DNA from: Hyphochytrium catenoides
Taxonomy: Eukaryota > Sar > Hyphochytriomycetes > Hyphochytriales > Hyphochytriaceae
DNA length: 53,921 nt
Direction: 5' to 3'
Assembly: GCA_900088475.1 (NCBI GenBank)
Contig: FLMG01002918.1
Location: 1 to 53,921 of the forward strand
Part shown: positions 22,159 to 35,600 of the stretch, in pieces
Position numbering within the stretch: position 1 is the stretch's first letter
How the letters are laid out: every line of letters starts with the position of its first letter
Position numbers and translations under genes: made by a program
Notes under the pieces: generated by a model
What the model saw: only the letters and a program-made list of their open reading frames with translations
What the model was told of the DNA's origin: nothing
Database searches by the model: none

Positions 22159-22230
22159 GCAGCCATAGCTCAGTGGTAGAGCAATTGATTGCAGCTCAAT
22201 AGGTCACTGGTTCAAATCCGGTTGGCTGCT
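22159..22230 (+). tRNA. tRNA-Cys (GCA)
   Basis: A 72-base cloverleaf with no intron. The 7-bp acceptor stem is GCAGCCA/TGGCTGC. The D arm is GCTC...GAGC. The anticodon arm is ATTGA-TTGCAGC-TCAAT with anticodon GCA. The variable loop is 5 bases, and the T arm is ACTGG-TTCAAAT-CCGGT. The discriminator base is U, as expected for tRNA-Cys. Internal A box (TAGCTCAGTGG) and B box (GGTTCAAATCC) are present for RNA polymerase III. CCA is not encoded, as is usual in eukaryotes. A T5 run at about 22283 could be the terminator; nearer T runs are only three long. Confidence 0.95.
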
Positions 22231-22234
22231 TCTT

Positions 22235-22260
22235 CTTCTTCCTTTGCTTTGCTTTGCTTT
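22235..22260. repeat. Short (CTTTG)n tandem repeat
   Basis: About four copies of a CTTTG pentamer immediately downstream of the tRNA gene. Confidence 0.7.
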
Positions 22261-22626
22261 GACGTGCAGAGATCGCTCCCTTGTTTTTGCCTTTGCCTTT
22301 GGCTACCTTCTTATGGCAACTAATTACTGCATGGCCGGGTATCTAGCGCGCAGCACTAAAACAGTCTTTCTCCACTTTGTATCTGTAATTGTCTGTCTCT
22401 GCTTTGTTGTACGAGTAGTTCTTAGCACTGTCTTCCCATCATTGTTGCCACTTTATAGACGCAATCAAACAGTAAAACAGTAGAGACAGAGGCAGTACTT
22501 CTCGAGACTCTCGGATCACACTTTATCTATGGAGTGAACAGTTAATTTTCAAATTAGTAGGTCTAGCTTTCTGCAGTAGTTCCTTAGCATCTCTCTCAGC
22601 CTCTGTCTTTCTCTCTCTACCTATCT

Positions 22627-22627
<1 letters not shown>

Positions 22628-22663
<36 letters not shown>
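22628..22663. repeat. (CT)n microsatellite followed by (CTAT)n-like sequence
   Basis: A CT dinucleotide array grades into CTATTTATCTAT-type tetranucleotides, in the intergenic region between the tRNA and the VPS13 3' end. No gene is evident from 22300 to about 23090. Confidence 0.85.
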
Positions 22664-22664
<1 letters not shown>

Positions 22665-23093
22665 TTATCTATCTATTCATCTGTCTGTCTCGAGCATGTA
22701 TCTATTTATTTGCATGGATTTATAATAAGAAAACTCCAGTCACCGGGGCAACTTTCTCTTCTCATCAGACCTATTGCTCCTCATCACCCCTCATGTTCCC
22801 ATAGAACTACCCTCTTTGAACTTTGATGGGTTCTTCGTCAGCAGCCTTTCGGTTGATGGTACAGAACTGTACTATATTTTTTCCTAGGCATCCCTCTTGT
22901 GGTGCCTCCTGCCGCGTCAGGACATCAGCAATGGATACTCCTTCTCTCTTGATGATCGTGATTAAGAAGAGAGAAAGTTGTCCAGACCAAGACTTGGTAG
23001 CTATTATTGTCTCTCTTCACCTCTTCTTTTTTCCCTTGCTGTCCACCTTTCTTCCCTTCTTACTTCACGTCATTTCTTTGTCTTCTTCGTCCT

Positions 23094-23650
23094 TCAGCTA
23101 GGTGTTGGGAGGAACATACTCCACAGGTAATTGGGGTTAGCTAGAAGTGCATTGACCCCATAGTGATAATGTCGTCTGTTGGTCAGCTCAATCATATTAG
23201 GTGTGAGCCGATGGAGGAAGTGAAGAGTTCTGATAAAAGAACAGACGGACCGTTCCAGATCATGAACGGTCGCCACTGTCATCATCTCTCTATTAACATT
23301 GTAGTACCATGAGCTTTGGCCAGCGAGCAGCTGACAAGTAAAGCAAACTAGAAGAGTCAAACAAGCGACGAACGCGGTACCATTGCCAACATTGCATCCC
23401 GGGGAGCCAAACGGACGGAGGCACAGGAGGTACGGATAATAAAGTACAGGGCGCTTGTCTCGTCGATTCTGCTGCTAAGCCAGCTGCCCTAGAGACCAAA
23501 TAACGTACTTTCCTTGCTACTGCGCGGGAGAGCCTACAGGCATCGTGCGATCACATAGTAACCGGCCAAGGTCGGTAGTCAGGGAAAGATATCACACCCT
23601 GAGAAAGGATCCCGTCAATAGAAGTAGGACGAGGATTGATTTGGCACTGC
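23094..23650 (-). other. Possible 3' exons or unrelated short frames, undecided
   Basis: Minus-strand open frames lie here (for example one ending at 23094 with VNREMMTVATVHDLERSVCS). They could be terminal exons of VPS13 or of a small separate gene. Splice sites can be drawn in more than one way and no domain is recognised. Confidence 0.25.
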
Positions 23651-23653
23651 AGT

Positions 23654-26600
23654 TCAGCAGATACTGTTACTTCGACACAGACAGTAAATGCTAGGGTTCC
23701 CAGCACTGAGAGTGCTGCAGGTCTGAAGCGATAAATAATGCCTACGGAGCATCTGCCGGGGAAGCGCGTCATGTGCTTGGGAGGGAACATCCAGAAAGCG
23801 TCTCATCTCTAACCTCAACCACATGATGCGCGCACCACTGATGGACGTACTGCTCAACGAAAAGAGAGGAGAAGGGCAAGAACGCCTTCATAGTTCCTTC
23901 TTCATGGGTCATCTTGCAAATGAAAGCTCTGGATCCTACCACGACCTCAATATCCGTCTTCTGGAAAAACTGTTGGCTGCGGCTGTAGGCAAAGACGACA
24001 CAAGCCTGGGAAGGACTCCACACCATCTCTCTTATACTCTCTTCTCCCCTGCACGCCACCCGCGAGGGAGCCGGCTGGAGAGTGTGATGTCCATATGGAA
24101 GAAGATGGCAGTTGGAAGCTCTAATAGGAGAGACGGCCAGCTGTATAGGCTGAGAGCTGTGATTGACGATACATATAGCTAGACAGCGTCTTGCACCCTT
24201 GGACTGTGAGCAATTTTGCTCAAAGACAAAGACCAGCTCTCGCATTCGTCTCTTGAAATCGTGTTCACTGGAAGCAGCAGCCAGCAGAGGAGAGAAATGG
24301 CGAGGTATATCGTCCTTGGAAAGCCCAGGAAGAGAAGACAACCCCTCAAACTCCGGATGCGCTTCTGTCCGCCCAGGAGAGCGCTCTACACTTCCAAGAA
24401 GTCCTAATGCAGCGTACCGGAGCGAGGCGAGGTACCCGGTCGCCACAGACGTCAATAAACTCTCCAGAAAGCCTGCCTAAACATTAACCACAGGGAGTCA
24501 GTTGTGAATGTCAGAAATTGCTCAAAAACTCGTATGGACCGGGCGACTAAGGGTTAGCCTCTCTCTCCCTCTTCAGGCATTAGCCTCATATGTTAACCGA
24601 CTCTATTGCCTCTTTGATACCTTTTTAGTCCCCCCATCCCTTTCTCTTTCAGCTTTTAAGGCTGTGTCTGGATACTAGGAGGTACGCGCTTTACACTGAG
24701 GCAAATCACTACCCGTCTGCCAACCATTCGTCTGTTCAAAGTTCTATGTAAAATGTTAAGCCTACCCTTCGCGACAGCTCAAGAGCTGGTAAAGACAGCA
24801 TGGCTCCCTTTATATGAAAGGCTGAGCGGGAGGCGAGGTTGGCGGCCAGGCCTCCTCTCTTTATCACTTCCCTTAGGAGACTTGTCCGGGAGCGTTGGGA
24901 TGGAACGTAGGAGATACTGCATTTTAATGGAGAGAGCCGCAGGCTCTGGATGGAGACTAGGCTCAATGCTAGGCCGTACAGCAATGAAGGGGTTCTGGGC
25001 TCCACATCCAGGTCCTGGCAGGGGTCCGTTTATGGAGAAAACATCGAGAAGGTAAGAGAAAAGACAAAGTTTGGCGAAGAGGGTGCGAGTGGAGGTCGGT
25101 GGGTATAGAGAAAGGAGCAACAGGCAGAAGAGAGACAATAGAAGGATGGTAACAGGAGTACAAAGAGTTTCACCGAGGTAATCAGAAAGCTGCAAGACGC
25201 TGGTGTATGGCAGGATTGAAGTTGCCATAAAGGAAGATAATGGAAGGACGATAAATAAATTCAGCACCTATGACATCAAGCCGTCTATCTCTTTCGATAA
25301 TTTCTCTCTTTGAATGCGTGATCTTACCTTTTGAAGCGACTGCAAGAGCGCTTCAAGCTCCAACGAATGCTTGACGCCAACATAGCGGCGAAAGGTGTTG
25401 ACAATGGTCTCCACAAATTCTTCGTCTATAGAGACAGTGGAAGGGCCAATCGTCCCATGTATGTGGTCGAAAGAAAGAACCTTTCTCTCCTCCGCTCCTT
25501 CTAGTCTACCTTTACCGCGGGGCTGCATACTCTTCTTCGTGGTAGCAATGGGCATCGATTTTGTGGCCCACTGGGCGGAGCACTCGATGAAGTGTGACGG
25601 TGACCCGGATGAGGAAGCTTCTGTTGAGAGGACTTTGGGAAAGATGGCACTTTCTCGGTTATCTCGGAGCGAAAGACTCTGCAGTGAGATCAGGGCCTGT
25701 GATAGGACACAACAGACAGGTCATCCCGAGCCTGAAGAGATCTACAGTGTTCTCTGACTAAGACACAGAAAATAGAGCGTGCCATCTACACAGAAAGGGG
25801 CACGGTTGGACAGGCGAAGGGCGACATTCCACGTACCTTATGAGTATTCTGCCAGAGCCGATAGGAGAGAGAGATATCATCCGCCTAGAGAGGATGGAGG
25901 GGTGGAAAATATTAGAGCAAACCCTCTCTCGTTTGGCCTGTCATCCCTGCACCTAGCCACCCAGCATGTCAACTTCATTGAACGCAGCTGTGGGGCGATC
26001 TGCAACCCCCAAATTGGCTCTCCTCTTCTTAGATACCTATCGTTGTTTGCGGTGTCTGAAAGTCGACGCCATAAGCTTACCTCAAGACTTCCATAAGCGC
26101 GACCTTTCGTGTCGATTACAAGGACGCAAATGGAGTGCAAGGACACTTTTAGATTGAAGTCGAATGGAAAGCCTTGATTGTTGTTGACAGCAGAGAGAAA
26201 TGGTACAAAGCTTGTTGTCCGCTTTTTCTGGGCTGTAGATGCGTCCACCGCTTGGGTCTCCTCTCCTCCCGTCCGGGAGGACACGAATACTCTCATTGCG
26301 CCCGATCTGTCAGCCTTGACCAAAATGTTCACTTTTCTCAGCCTTACCCATTTTCTCCGTCTGGACAGCCCTTCCTTCTCTGCGTGTACGTGCTGCTCTT
26401 CCTCTATTTCTGCAATCATGGTGTAGGACCCTTCCTCATCAAAAGGTACGAAGTCGGACCAGCTCCGGGCTGTTGGCTCCTTTTGGGTGACATCGAAGAT
26501 ACCAAGTATACCGCCAAACTTCATGCCTTCGGTTTGCAGAGCACCAGTTCCAGCACCTTCAGATGGCCGATAGATGGGCTCCCTTGAGTCAGGGCCCACT

Positions 26601-29600
26601 TCTATTGGAGATGGCAGAAAGGAGGAGGAGAAAAGCTGCACGCGAACTTTGAAAGCAGTCTCATTGACAAGGAGGTACTTGGGAGATATAGAGAGAAAGC
26701 AAGTACGCGCCATGTTGCCGACTCCCGGGGAAATTGTCAAAATGGCATGGTAGACTCTGTTCTGGGAAGCATCCACTGCGGTAAGGTTTCTATAGGCAGA
26801 AAATGTGATGTCTTAATTCGTGCAAGGGATAATGAGAAAGTATGCTCTAGAGGTCGACGAAGGATGCACGCGACCCTCACCAGGACCAGATAATGAGCGA
26901 AGGAAACAGCTGAGAGGTGGTCTGCCATTAAGAGAGCAATATGACCTGGCAGGATTATAAGTTTGGGCCTACCTTGTGACAAATGCCTCTTTGGAAGGAA
27001 TACTGAGAACGGCTTGTGCTTCAGCCAGCTTGAGGGTGACGGGCTGGTCCCGTGGGAGTGATAAGAGATTAACTACATCCGGAAGCGCCAGGGGAGCCTT
27101 TTGTTGGGAAGTTTTAGAGCTTTGGGGATCGCTTTTGTTTGGGATCATGTCCATACCTTTGGCGCCATATATGACAAGGGTAGACGAGTAAAGTTCATGC
27201 ACCAGCTCTCTGCATAAACAAGTACAAAAACAGAGTCCTCACATTCTCCATACACTGGAGAGTCGAACGAGGTTGTGAACTCTAACTTCAAGGTGAGCGA
27301 ACCCAACCTAAAAAGAAGAGTAAACGCAGTTGATAGGGGCCAGCGTAGTGGAGAAGCAGACTATTTAGTGAAGAGCGGGGATACCCATCTCCCGAAGTGA
27401 GCGACAGTAAGAAGACTCCAAGGTTATTTCAGAAGGAGTCCTTCAATGGGTAATGGTGTAACTCGCTTACTTTGTGATGACAGGAAGATCCATGGTCTTC
27501 TCCTCTTGTGAACATGGCAGGTCGACAGCGCTGGTCCATTTATCATCAAAGAGGGAGAATTGGAGGGAGACTGAAGAGGACATCGTAGACACGCTTTCCA
27601 GCACCTGCCATGTTGGCAACGGTATCTCCCCGCCCGGCAGGAGAGGAAAGGAGCGTGGGGTCCCTGGGAAGTTTAAAAGGTTTTGTGGCAGAGAGATGAA
27701 AGACATGTTTGTTTGAGACCAGGAAAACACGAGGAAGCCATAGACCAACGGGGGTGAGCGGCAAAAGTTAGAGCAATAAGGTGACTAACGGGAAGAGACC
27801 TAAGAAGTAAGCTCACCGGCACTCTTCTCCTTAATCCTGAACCGTATCGAAGTGGGAAGCAAGCTACATAGGATGGTGCATGGCGACAGAGTAACTAGAA
27901 CTCGTCCATTTTCCCCCATCGCCCTAACTTTGAAGAGATATGGAGGACGCTCCACTGCATGACATTCAATTGTGTTTACAGCGCGGATATCTCGGTTGGA
28001 GGAGATTGGCAGGCCAGTGGACCAAGAGTACTTGTCTGCTTCGTCAGTACGGCTGAGGGTACTTGTCCGCTCCCAAAGAGAGGACGCAGGGCATGGTCGC
28101 AGGCGCAGCTCCTCTGCCGCGGTGTAACCTATAGGAAGATTATACTCCGAATGGGCCTTGTTTCGTCCGATCGTGATAACCTCATCTTTCCGTTGGCTCA
28201 TAACGCCAACCTGGGTATGCGTCAGTATATAGCACGGGAGTAGGTAATAAGGACTGGAGAGACAATGGTCTATCAAGGCGATTAAAGAGCATCTAGCCAT
28301 GCAGCAGCAGCAGGAGAAGCAACGCATGCCTCGATTGTAGCCGACAGACTGACCGAATAGCTTTCTTGACAAACAAGAGACTATTATAAAGCATGCCTTC
28401 GGTGTTTCCACCTACCTCAAAGTCAGTTCCCGTGAGATTCTTCACTCTAACTCTCGAACACAGGGCCAACTGGTACCGTGCAGCACACAACCCCGACTCT
28501 ATATACAGAGCAACAGGCGAATGACACGATAGATTGAGACAGACGGCAGGACTACTGGAAGAGCAAGGCCTTAGGTGGTACTTCTGCGGCTCACGTTCTC
28601 CTATAAATGGACAAATTGACGCTTTCTCAAAGCCGGACAGGCTAACAGTTATAGAGATTTTGCCCTTCTCTCGCACGTCACGCGAAGCTTTCATTGTCTT
28701 CTCTCCATCCTCCTCACTCTTGTGGACGCACTGCAGCTGTCTTGGTAGAGGCACTTGCAAAGTGCCACTTACTGGGAGATGGCACCTGAGCTCTTCATAC
28801 TCGTCCAGTGTAATATCTAACGACTCTCCGCAGTTATTGACAAGTTGGAGGCTGCCATGCACGCTTCCTTGGCACTTGCGTTCCTTCCCATTGATGATGG
28901 CCTGACAAGTCTCCCAGCTTTGTACTAGTGTCTGCACCATATCCTCAGAGAGACAAGCCATCAGGGGAGATGAGACCTACAAAAAAGGGAGAAGGCGAGC
29001 GAATCTTAGTTGATGGCACAGCAGGAGACAGATATCACGAGTGACAGGCCGTTCTATCCTGTACTAGCCTTAGTGTGACAATTCAAACAAACCTAGGCGG
29101 ACGGGTAGATGGCAAAGCAACGTCTTAACTCTTGGAGGACGTCTCACTCTCGCTTCTTCTCCCTCCTTCTTTCCCCTAAGAAGCATAGTCTCTATCCTCG
29201 CGAATGTGAACGCATGTGCCTCCTACGGAGCCTTACCTCCACGTTAAGGTTTCCTAGGTTCATGTTCAGCTTTTTTTTGTTGGGATCGCCAGCATTTGTA
29301 CCTCTCTTATAAGCGTCGGACGTTGCTAAGGCAGAGGAGAGGGCAATACCATGGAACGTGTACGTTATGCAGCAGTGCACAGGTTGGAGCAGAGAGTCCC
29401 AAGAGAAAGAGAAGGGGTTATAATAAAGACATGAAAGGGAGATATCCAACCGATAGTCGAAGGAAGAAAGGGCAGAAGAGGGAGTGTGTGACTCTAACGA
29501 TCCCAGCGACACCGAAGGAGAGCTGCCAGTGGTGGGGGAGGGACCCTTGGGCACACGGATCCGGACGATGGCAGCTGGGATCTCAAAGGAGATGAGAGGA

Positions 29601-32600
29601 AGATTTCTTCCGTCCCAGTCATTTCTGACGTTCAGTCGTAGCCTTTCTACGCTTGTTAGGCTTTCGAAGCTGTGAAGCGCGTATGATAGATCTTTGAGGA
29701 CATTTTGAAAGTCTCCATTGAGGCTTTCCAGAAACCTTCTCAACGCAGGAAAGAAGCCCCCTTGTCCGCTCCGCTCTGCTTTCAAGGTTTGCTGTCTCCT
29801 GAAACGCATACGCAGAGGTCGAGGAAGCGCCTTACAAACAGCAAGTACATCCTCGACACCAAGACCTTCAGCCTCATTGCCTTCAATTTGTATCAGCTGA
29901 TCCCCATCCATTATGCCTAATAAGGCCGCTTGGCCGTCGGCCTTGACCGAATCTATAAAAATGCCCTGCAATGCGAGGGCCGTTAGCAGACTGGACAGGA
30001 CAAATTGGATAATGTCCAGGCATATTAATCGCTCTTTCTCGTTGAACTTTTACTCGACTACACGGTCTCCCAACAGCGTTCTCTCTGCCCAGACTGTCAT
30101 CCTCTTAGCTTACGTGCCTTCACTCCTCTGAAGGCATTGATCCGCTAATACCCCTGATCTAACGGTGTTTCTTACCCGTTGCTTTCTTGTAATCACTATG
30201 CCCAACGGTCCTTCTTGGAAAGAAGAGTCAAAGACCATCGTCTGCCCCTCTAGTGGTTCTCCAGACGTTGGGTGGCTTATGAAGGATCGGAGGGCAGAGA
30301 GGCGTCCTAGAGGGACCAGCGCTCCAGAGAATATTGATGAGAAGATCGTAACGTTAGAGAGCCCTAGGTCAAGATCAATGGCGCTGATATTGGACGAAAA
30401 AGAGAGGAAAACCGGACTCATCGGTTGTCTACCCCTTTCTTGGTTGTGCGTCTCTCCTGACTGAGCCATGGCCGTCCTAGCGGTCAACACACCATTCAGC
30501 TTCACGGGAGCTCTCAGAATAGGAACATTTAGCCCATTCTGGACGTGAAAGATGATCTGCCTTTGAGTATCCGCTCTCCTATCACTGCCAGAAGCTTTGC
30601 ATGTCGTCTGACCCAATGACTCTGCATAGCCTCTTCGTGCTGTCGAACTCGTGTTCTCATCAAGCCGGACCACGCCTATCCTGTCCACAATAGCCTTTCC
30701 TACCAGGACCTTCGTCTCACCCTCCAGCGCAATAGCGTCCCACATCGTAGAGATATGCAGTTGCCCGCTGCCTTTCCCATGAGCAAAGAGATACTCCGAA
30801 GCAGAAGCGGGGAGAACTATCCAGGTAGAACCAACATGGAGCTAATGCAACAGCTAGTTAGACAGGTGGCATATGGACACAGACTTTTCCCCTCAAGGAT
30901 ACCTTAGAGGACGGCAGCACATGGAACGTAAAGAGCGTACAACTTCTGCCCACGAAAAAGCTAGCAGAGGAGATCAAGAAATTTGACAGAAGGACAGCAA
31001 GATTCACTTCACCTCCATGTCCAAGTTTATATTCACTGCTTCAATCCATGCTGGAGACTTCCTAAAGTCTTCCGTCTCTTCCACTTTGGGCAGCTCGTTT
31101 GTTGCCATGTCCGTGCCACTGTCCGAGTCTAATGCCAGAAGCTTCTTAGCCACATAATCTACCGCCATAACGGTCCTATCTAAGCTCTGCCAGTCGCAAT
31201 AGAGAAAAATAATCTCCTCAGTTGCGCTCTCTTTCGTTCGGGCATCTGTCACCATCTGTTTCTGATAATGATAGTGAGCAGCCTTTAGCGTCTGCTCCTC
31301 GCAAATTCTAAACTTGACGAATGTGCGATGTTGCTCGAGGCCCAGATGGAGCGCGACGCGGGAACCCATGCGCATTGGGTCACACTGATTTGAAAGATGT
31401 CCAATAGAGAGTAGCTGGGCGCCGTTGATGCCGTCCACAATCTTTACGCTCTCGAGGAGGAAGTCCAAAGTGAAAGACTTTAGCTTTCTGTTAGCCTGAG
31501 CCTCAAGAGATCTCACCTCGACCCAAAAATTGAACTTCTCGACGTCATCTTCTTTGCTTCCTCCCTCTACGGCCACCACAAGGAGAGGGATCGTAACGGA
31601 GCAAGAGAGGGGCATTCTTCCTCCCTTGAAATTTGGTGCCGTACTCTCACCAGGAAATAATGCCCAATACTGGCTATAAAGAGAGGGAAGGACGTGGAGA
31701 AGATGAGATAGGGTATCAGGAGTGAGCTTGAGTTCAACTTTCTCAGCTTGAATCGAAACGGCAAGCGAAGGATCAGCAATCGTCTGAAGCCTCAGCTCTC
31801 TCTTGACCACTTCTAAAGATGGTTGGATCTGGACACGGAGGGTAAGAGGATTCAAAAATATGCTCCTCTTCTCCCGCCCTCTGCCCACTTTGACGTCGAA
31901 ATCTCGAACAAGGCCTTCAAGAGCAATGGAATTTTCTCTGGCAGCAGAGGCAGCCGTGGCCAAACTAGAAGGCATGTTCGGCCGCAGATCCAACTCCTTC
32001 ACGGACAGAAGAATCCAAGCGAAGGAGGTCGAGGCTGAGGAGGTTGCTTCGCCTCTTCCAGTGTCGACTTTGAGCTGTAGCCTTGCTAGTGTTAGGGACA
32101 CGTGATCAGGGACCAAGAATGAGGAGCCTTGGGGAGGCCGTTGGGAGAGCGAGGGGGGAAGCTGAAGGAGAGACAAAATAGTAAGGACCTGCGTGGCTTC
32201 ACTTATAGATATAGTGCATTGCAACCCACGGACTTGTCCTCTAATCTCGTCCACTCTTGACTCCATCGGCCTTTCGGAGACGCTCTTTCGACGAATCTGA
32301 AGCTGCACAAACTGGCTCTTCCTCTCTTTCTGCAACGTTCGTCGTCCCGCTTCCCCTCCAATGCAGACCACTGAGAAGTCTCTCGCCTCTACTTCCTGCC
32401 TCCAAGTATAGTCGAGACAGTTCATTGAGAGTGTAGAGATACTGAACACTAAGGATGCACTTTGTAGAAGTTCACCGTCTACACAGGCCAGTCTTCCAAG
32501 AAGGCTAGCCGCGCTGGTGATTTGGATTGTACACAAGCTTCCTTCTTGCTCATGTTTGATCATCTCTTGCTCATGTGTGACCACGAGTCCCTGACAGAGG

Positions 32601-35600
32601 AGAATAAAATCTTGGTTTTGTTGCAGTGAGTGGTCATCTTTCTTCCTTTCCCTCGTTCTGCCTGGAATGATCGCTGCAAATTGCCCCACGTTCAAAGTGA
32701 CCGTCCAACTATCCGCTGGAAGCTCATCAGCCTCGCTCTTCCTAATAGATTCCACTAAGGGCGAGAGCTGGTGGGTAAGAGTAACAAACAGAATTAAGGT
32801 CCAAGGACGAATGATGAGGGCGATCCTGTTGATATGGACAGAGATGCCATACGAAGTTCTCCTTTCCTTTGCGATCAACTCTCTTTCTTGCTCCCTCTGT
32901 CTACCCGCCATGGAGATACTGATCCCTATGCCTTCTGTGGGCTTCGAACTTTCAAGTGCGAAGACTTCTTCCACTTTTGTTGCGTGGAGGAAAGAACAGA
33001 GATGGCAGGCTAAGGCTGATAGCTGAATCTTCGTTAAGCTTTCTTCTCCATCAAAACACGTTGTTGATAGGGAAAAGCCCCTAAGGGAGACCCTTAGGAA
33101 GGGCGAAGCGAGACTGTTGGACGGAAGGAAGGGAGCTAGATCCGAGAGGTCCAGAGGCACAGATACTGTTGCCGCGGATAAATGGATGGAGAGCTCCAGA
33201 GTGGTTTGACGTTCTTGTGAGGGGATGTGATACGGTTTGTCTTTGCTCATTTTCTCGCCAAATGAAAGCGAAGAGAATAGTAAGATAAGGTTCTGGAGCT
33301 TCTGCATCTCAGCTGGAAGATTGAGGATTGCTTCTTCTCCTCTGTCAGTTGCTACAGAGATCCGATGCCGGGTGAACGCCCCCATCGCTGCCACGTCAAC
33401 GTCTAGGTGGAGATGTGAGAGGAGAAGGAGCGGAGAGGAAGGAAGTCCAGACGGAGAGTGAAGTGCCGACTGTTTAAGCTCCAGACGCCGAACTTCAAAC
33501 GAAAATCTGTCTGCGGCATTGTCTAGGCTCTCATAGCACTGTTCATGTCCGCACTCCTCTTCGGCAACCTCTTGCGGTAGCCACCAGCGCTGAATAAAGG
33601 ACATCCCAAGCTCCACCTCTCCGAGAGCAAGGTCTATCCCCCCATTCCTTATCTGCTCCTGCGTCGTTTGCTTTGGGCTCTTTCTACTCCTATCATCTCT
33701 ATGATAGTTCTGCGTGACGATTGAAGAGAGCGAGCCAAGATATTGAACTTCTATTCCCTTCCCTATGAGTCTCAAGGAGAAGTGTCTCTTCACCCGGGAT
33801 GGTAGATACAGCTTGCGGTTCTTTGGGAGCCGTCCTGCTCTGGTTATGTCCTCCTTGGTAACCTCTACCCACGCAGGGATGCGAAGGAACGCTATCAGAA
33901 GCTGGAGAAGAGGCGGCGAGAGTATGATCACTACGTCGTTCACCTCAACCATGAGCGAGGTTACGGATTGATCTCTAAAATTTCGCCGGTTGTGAAGGCT
34001 CAAGAAGACTGACCCCGGACCCTCAGGGAGGACTGCTCCTTCTTTTCCAGTGACGTTGCTGCATTTCTTACCGCATACTAAAGGAGAGCTGGACGGAGAG
34101 GAAGGGAAGAGAGAACGGCAGTTCTTCGCTGCCCGGATAAGAATCGAGTCGAGGTTGATATCCACCGCCAAGGATTTATCCATGTACGATCGAACAAGAG
34201 CACCTCCAGCGAATGTGAGCGTCAAAAATCGACCAACGTCTTCGCCACCGATCGTTGCTGCACGTCCGCCGGTGGGAGTATGTACAAGATTGAACGTCCC
34301 AGCAAGGACTTGAATTCCCACCTGCACGCTGAGAAGGGCAACTTGTGACTGCCCAGAGGTGTTGTTTGCTTGGCCGTGTTCATCGTAGACATCTACACGT
34401 GGAATCAAGTCTGTCTGAATACACTGGAAGGTCGTATCCAGCTCGCCTAACTCTGTCTGGGCAAAGAGAAGCTCTTCCCAATCCTCGTCTTCCTCCCACG
34501 GCTTGTCTCCTATCTCACCCTCACCCTCGGATCCATCACCGCCTTCGTTGATATCGATGAGGATAAGAGCTTCATCCTCTTCCTCGTCCTCCATCATCCT
34601 TAAATTAGGGGATGGGATAGAGATACGGCTGGAATCCTGCCCACTTGCCCCCTCACTCCCGAGAGGCTTGGAAAGACGGCATTGAGGACACTTCTCCAGG
34701 CCTTCCTCTTCTTTTGACGACGAATTTCCTCTCCCATTCTCGTCTCATGCCTATCCTCTTCTCCAGTCGCTTCCTTCGATCGAAGCTCTAAGACCTCAGA
34801 AATGACGATAGAACGCAGGTGGAGGACATCCGAGACAGAAAGATCGTCTTCCAATGCAATCAACTTATCTTCCAGCAAAGCTTGAATCACTTCCGCTTCA
34901 TTGTAGGCTCCAGGCGGGTGTTGATAAGCCTGCACAGCGGCCCTATCTCTGTCGATGGCCTGTCCGGAAAAGCCTTCCCTATCTCCCTCTTTCTGATGCT
35001 GCTTTAGAAGCACGTAGCGCTTATATGTAGAGAGATACCTAGTCCTGAGCAGCAAACTCTCAACCACCTTCTTCCACTCTTCCTTCCTCTTCTTCCTGGT
35101 GTTCTTGACCTGCAGAAGAACGCAACGAAAGGCATACTGCCACCATTCCCGAATTGTGTCGCTCTTTCCCGCCGCCCTGGTGTCTCTGGGCCGGTATTTG
35201 CGCACAGCAGAGTACATCTCTGCTCTCAAGACCGCACGCCATAAGAAGGTCAAATCCACCAGCTGCTCATGGGAAAGGGATAGGCGCACCTAAGCCGAAG
35301 ACACACGGAAAGGGTAAGTAATAACGTCCAGCGAGCCGCGAACACACAGCCTGGTCGTAGCAATCTCAGGTACAAGAATTAGAGTATCGATATTGTAGAC
35401 TAGTGAAAACGATGCAAAAGAAACCCCAGTCAAGTGGAAAGAGAGCACAAAGAGTGTGGCCACATAGGGAGACAGCAAGGATAGAGTAAAGCACGGTATA
35501 AATTGGCGCTCATTGATAAGTGAGAAGACTATTAACTCAGTACGAATAGCAACGGTTCTCGATCCGCGTTTTCCACTACCTCTTGCAGAAGTATCTGGAG

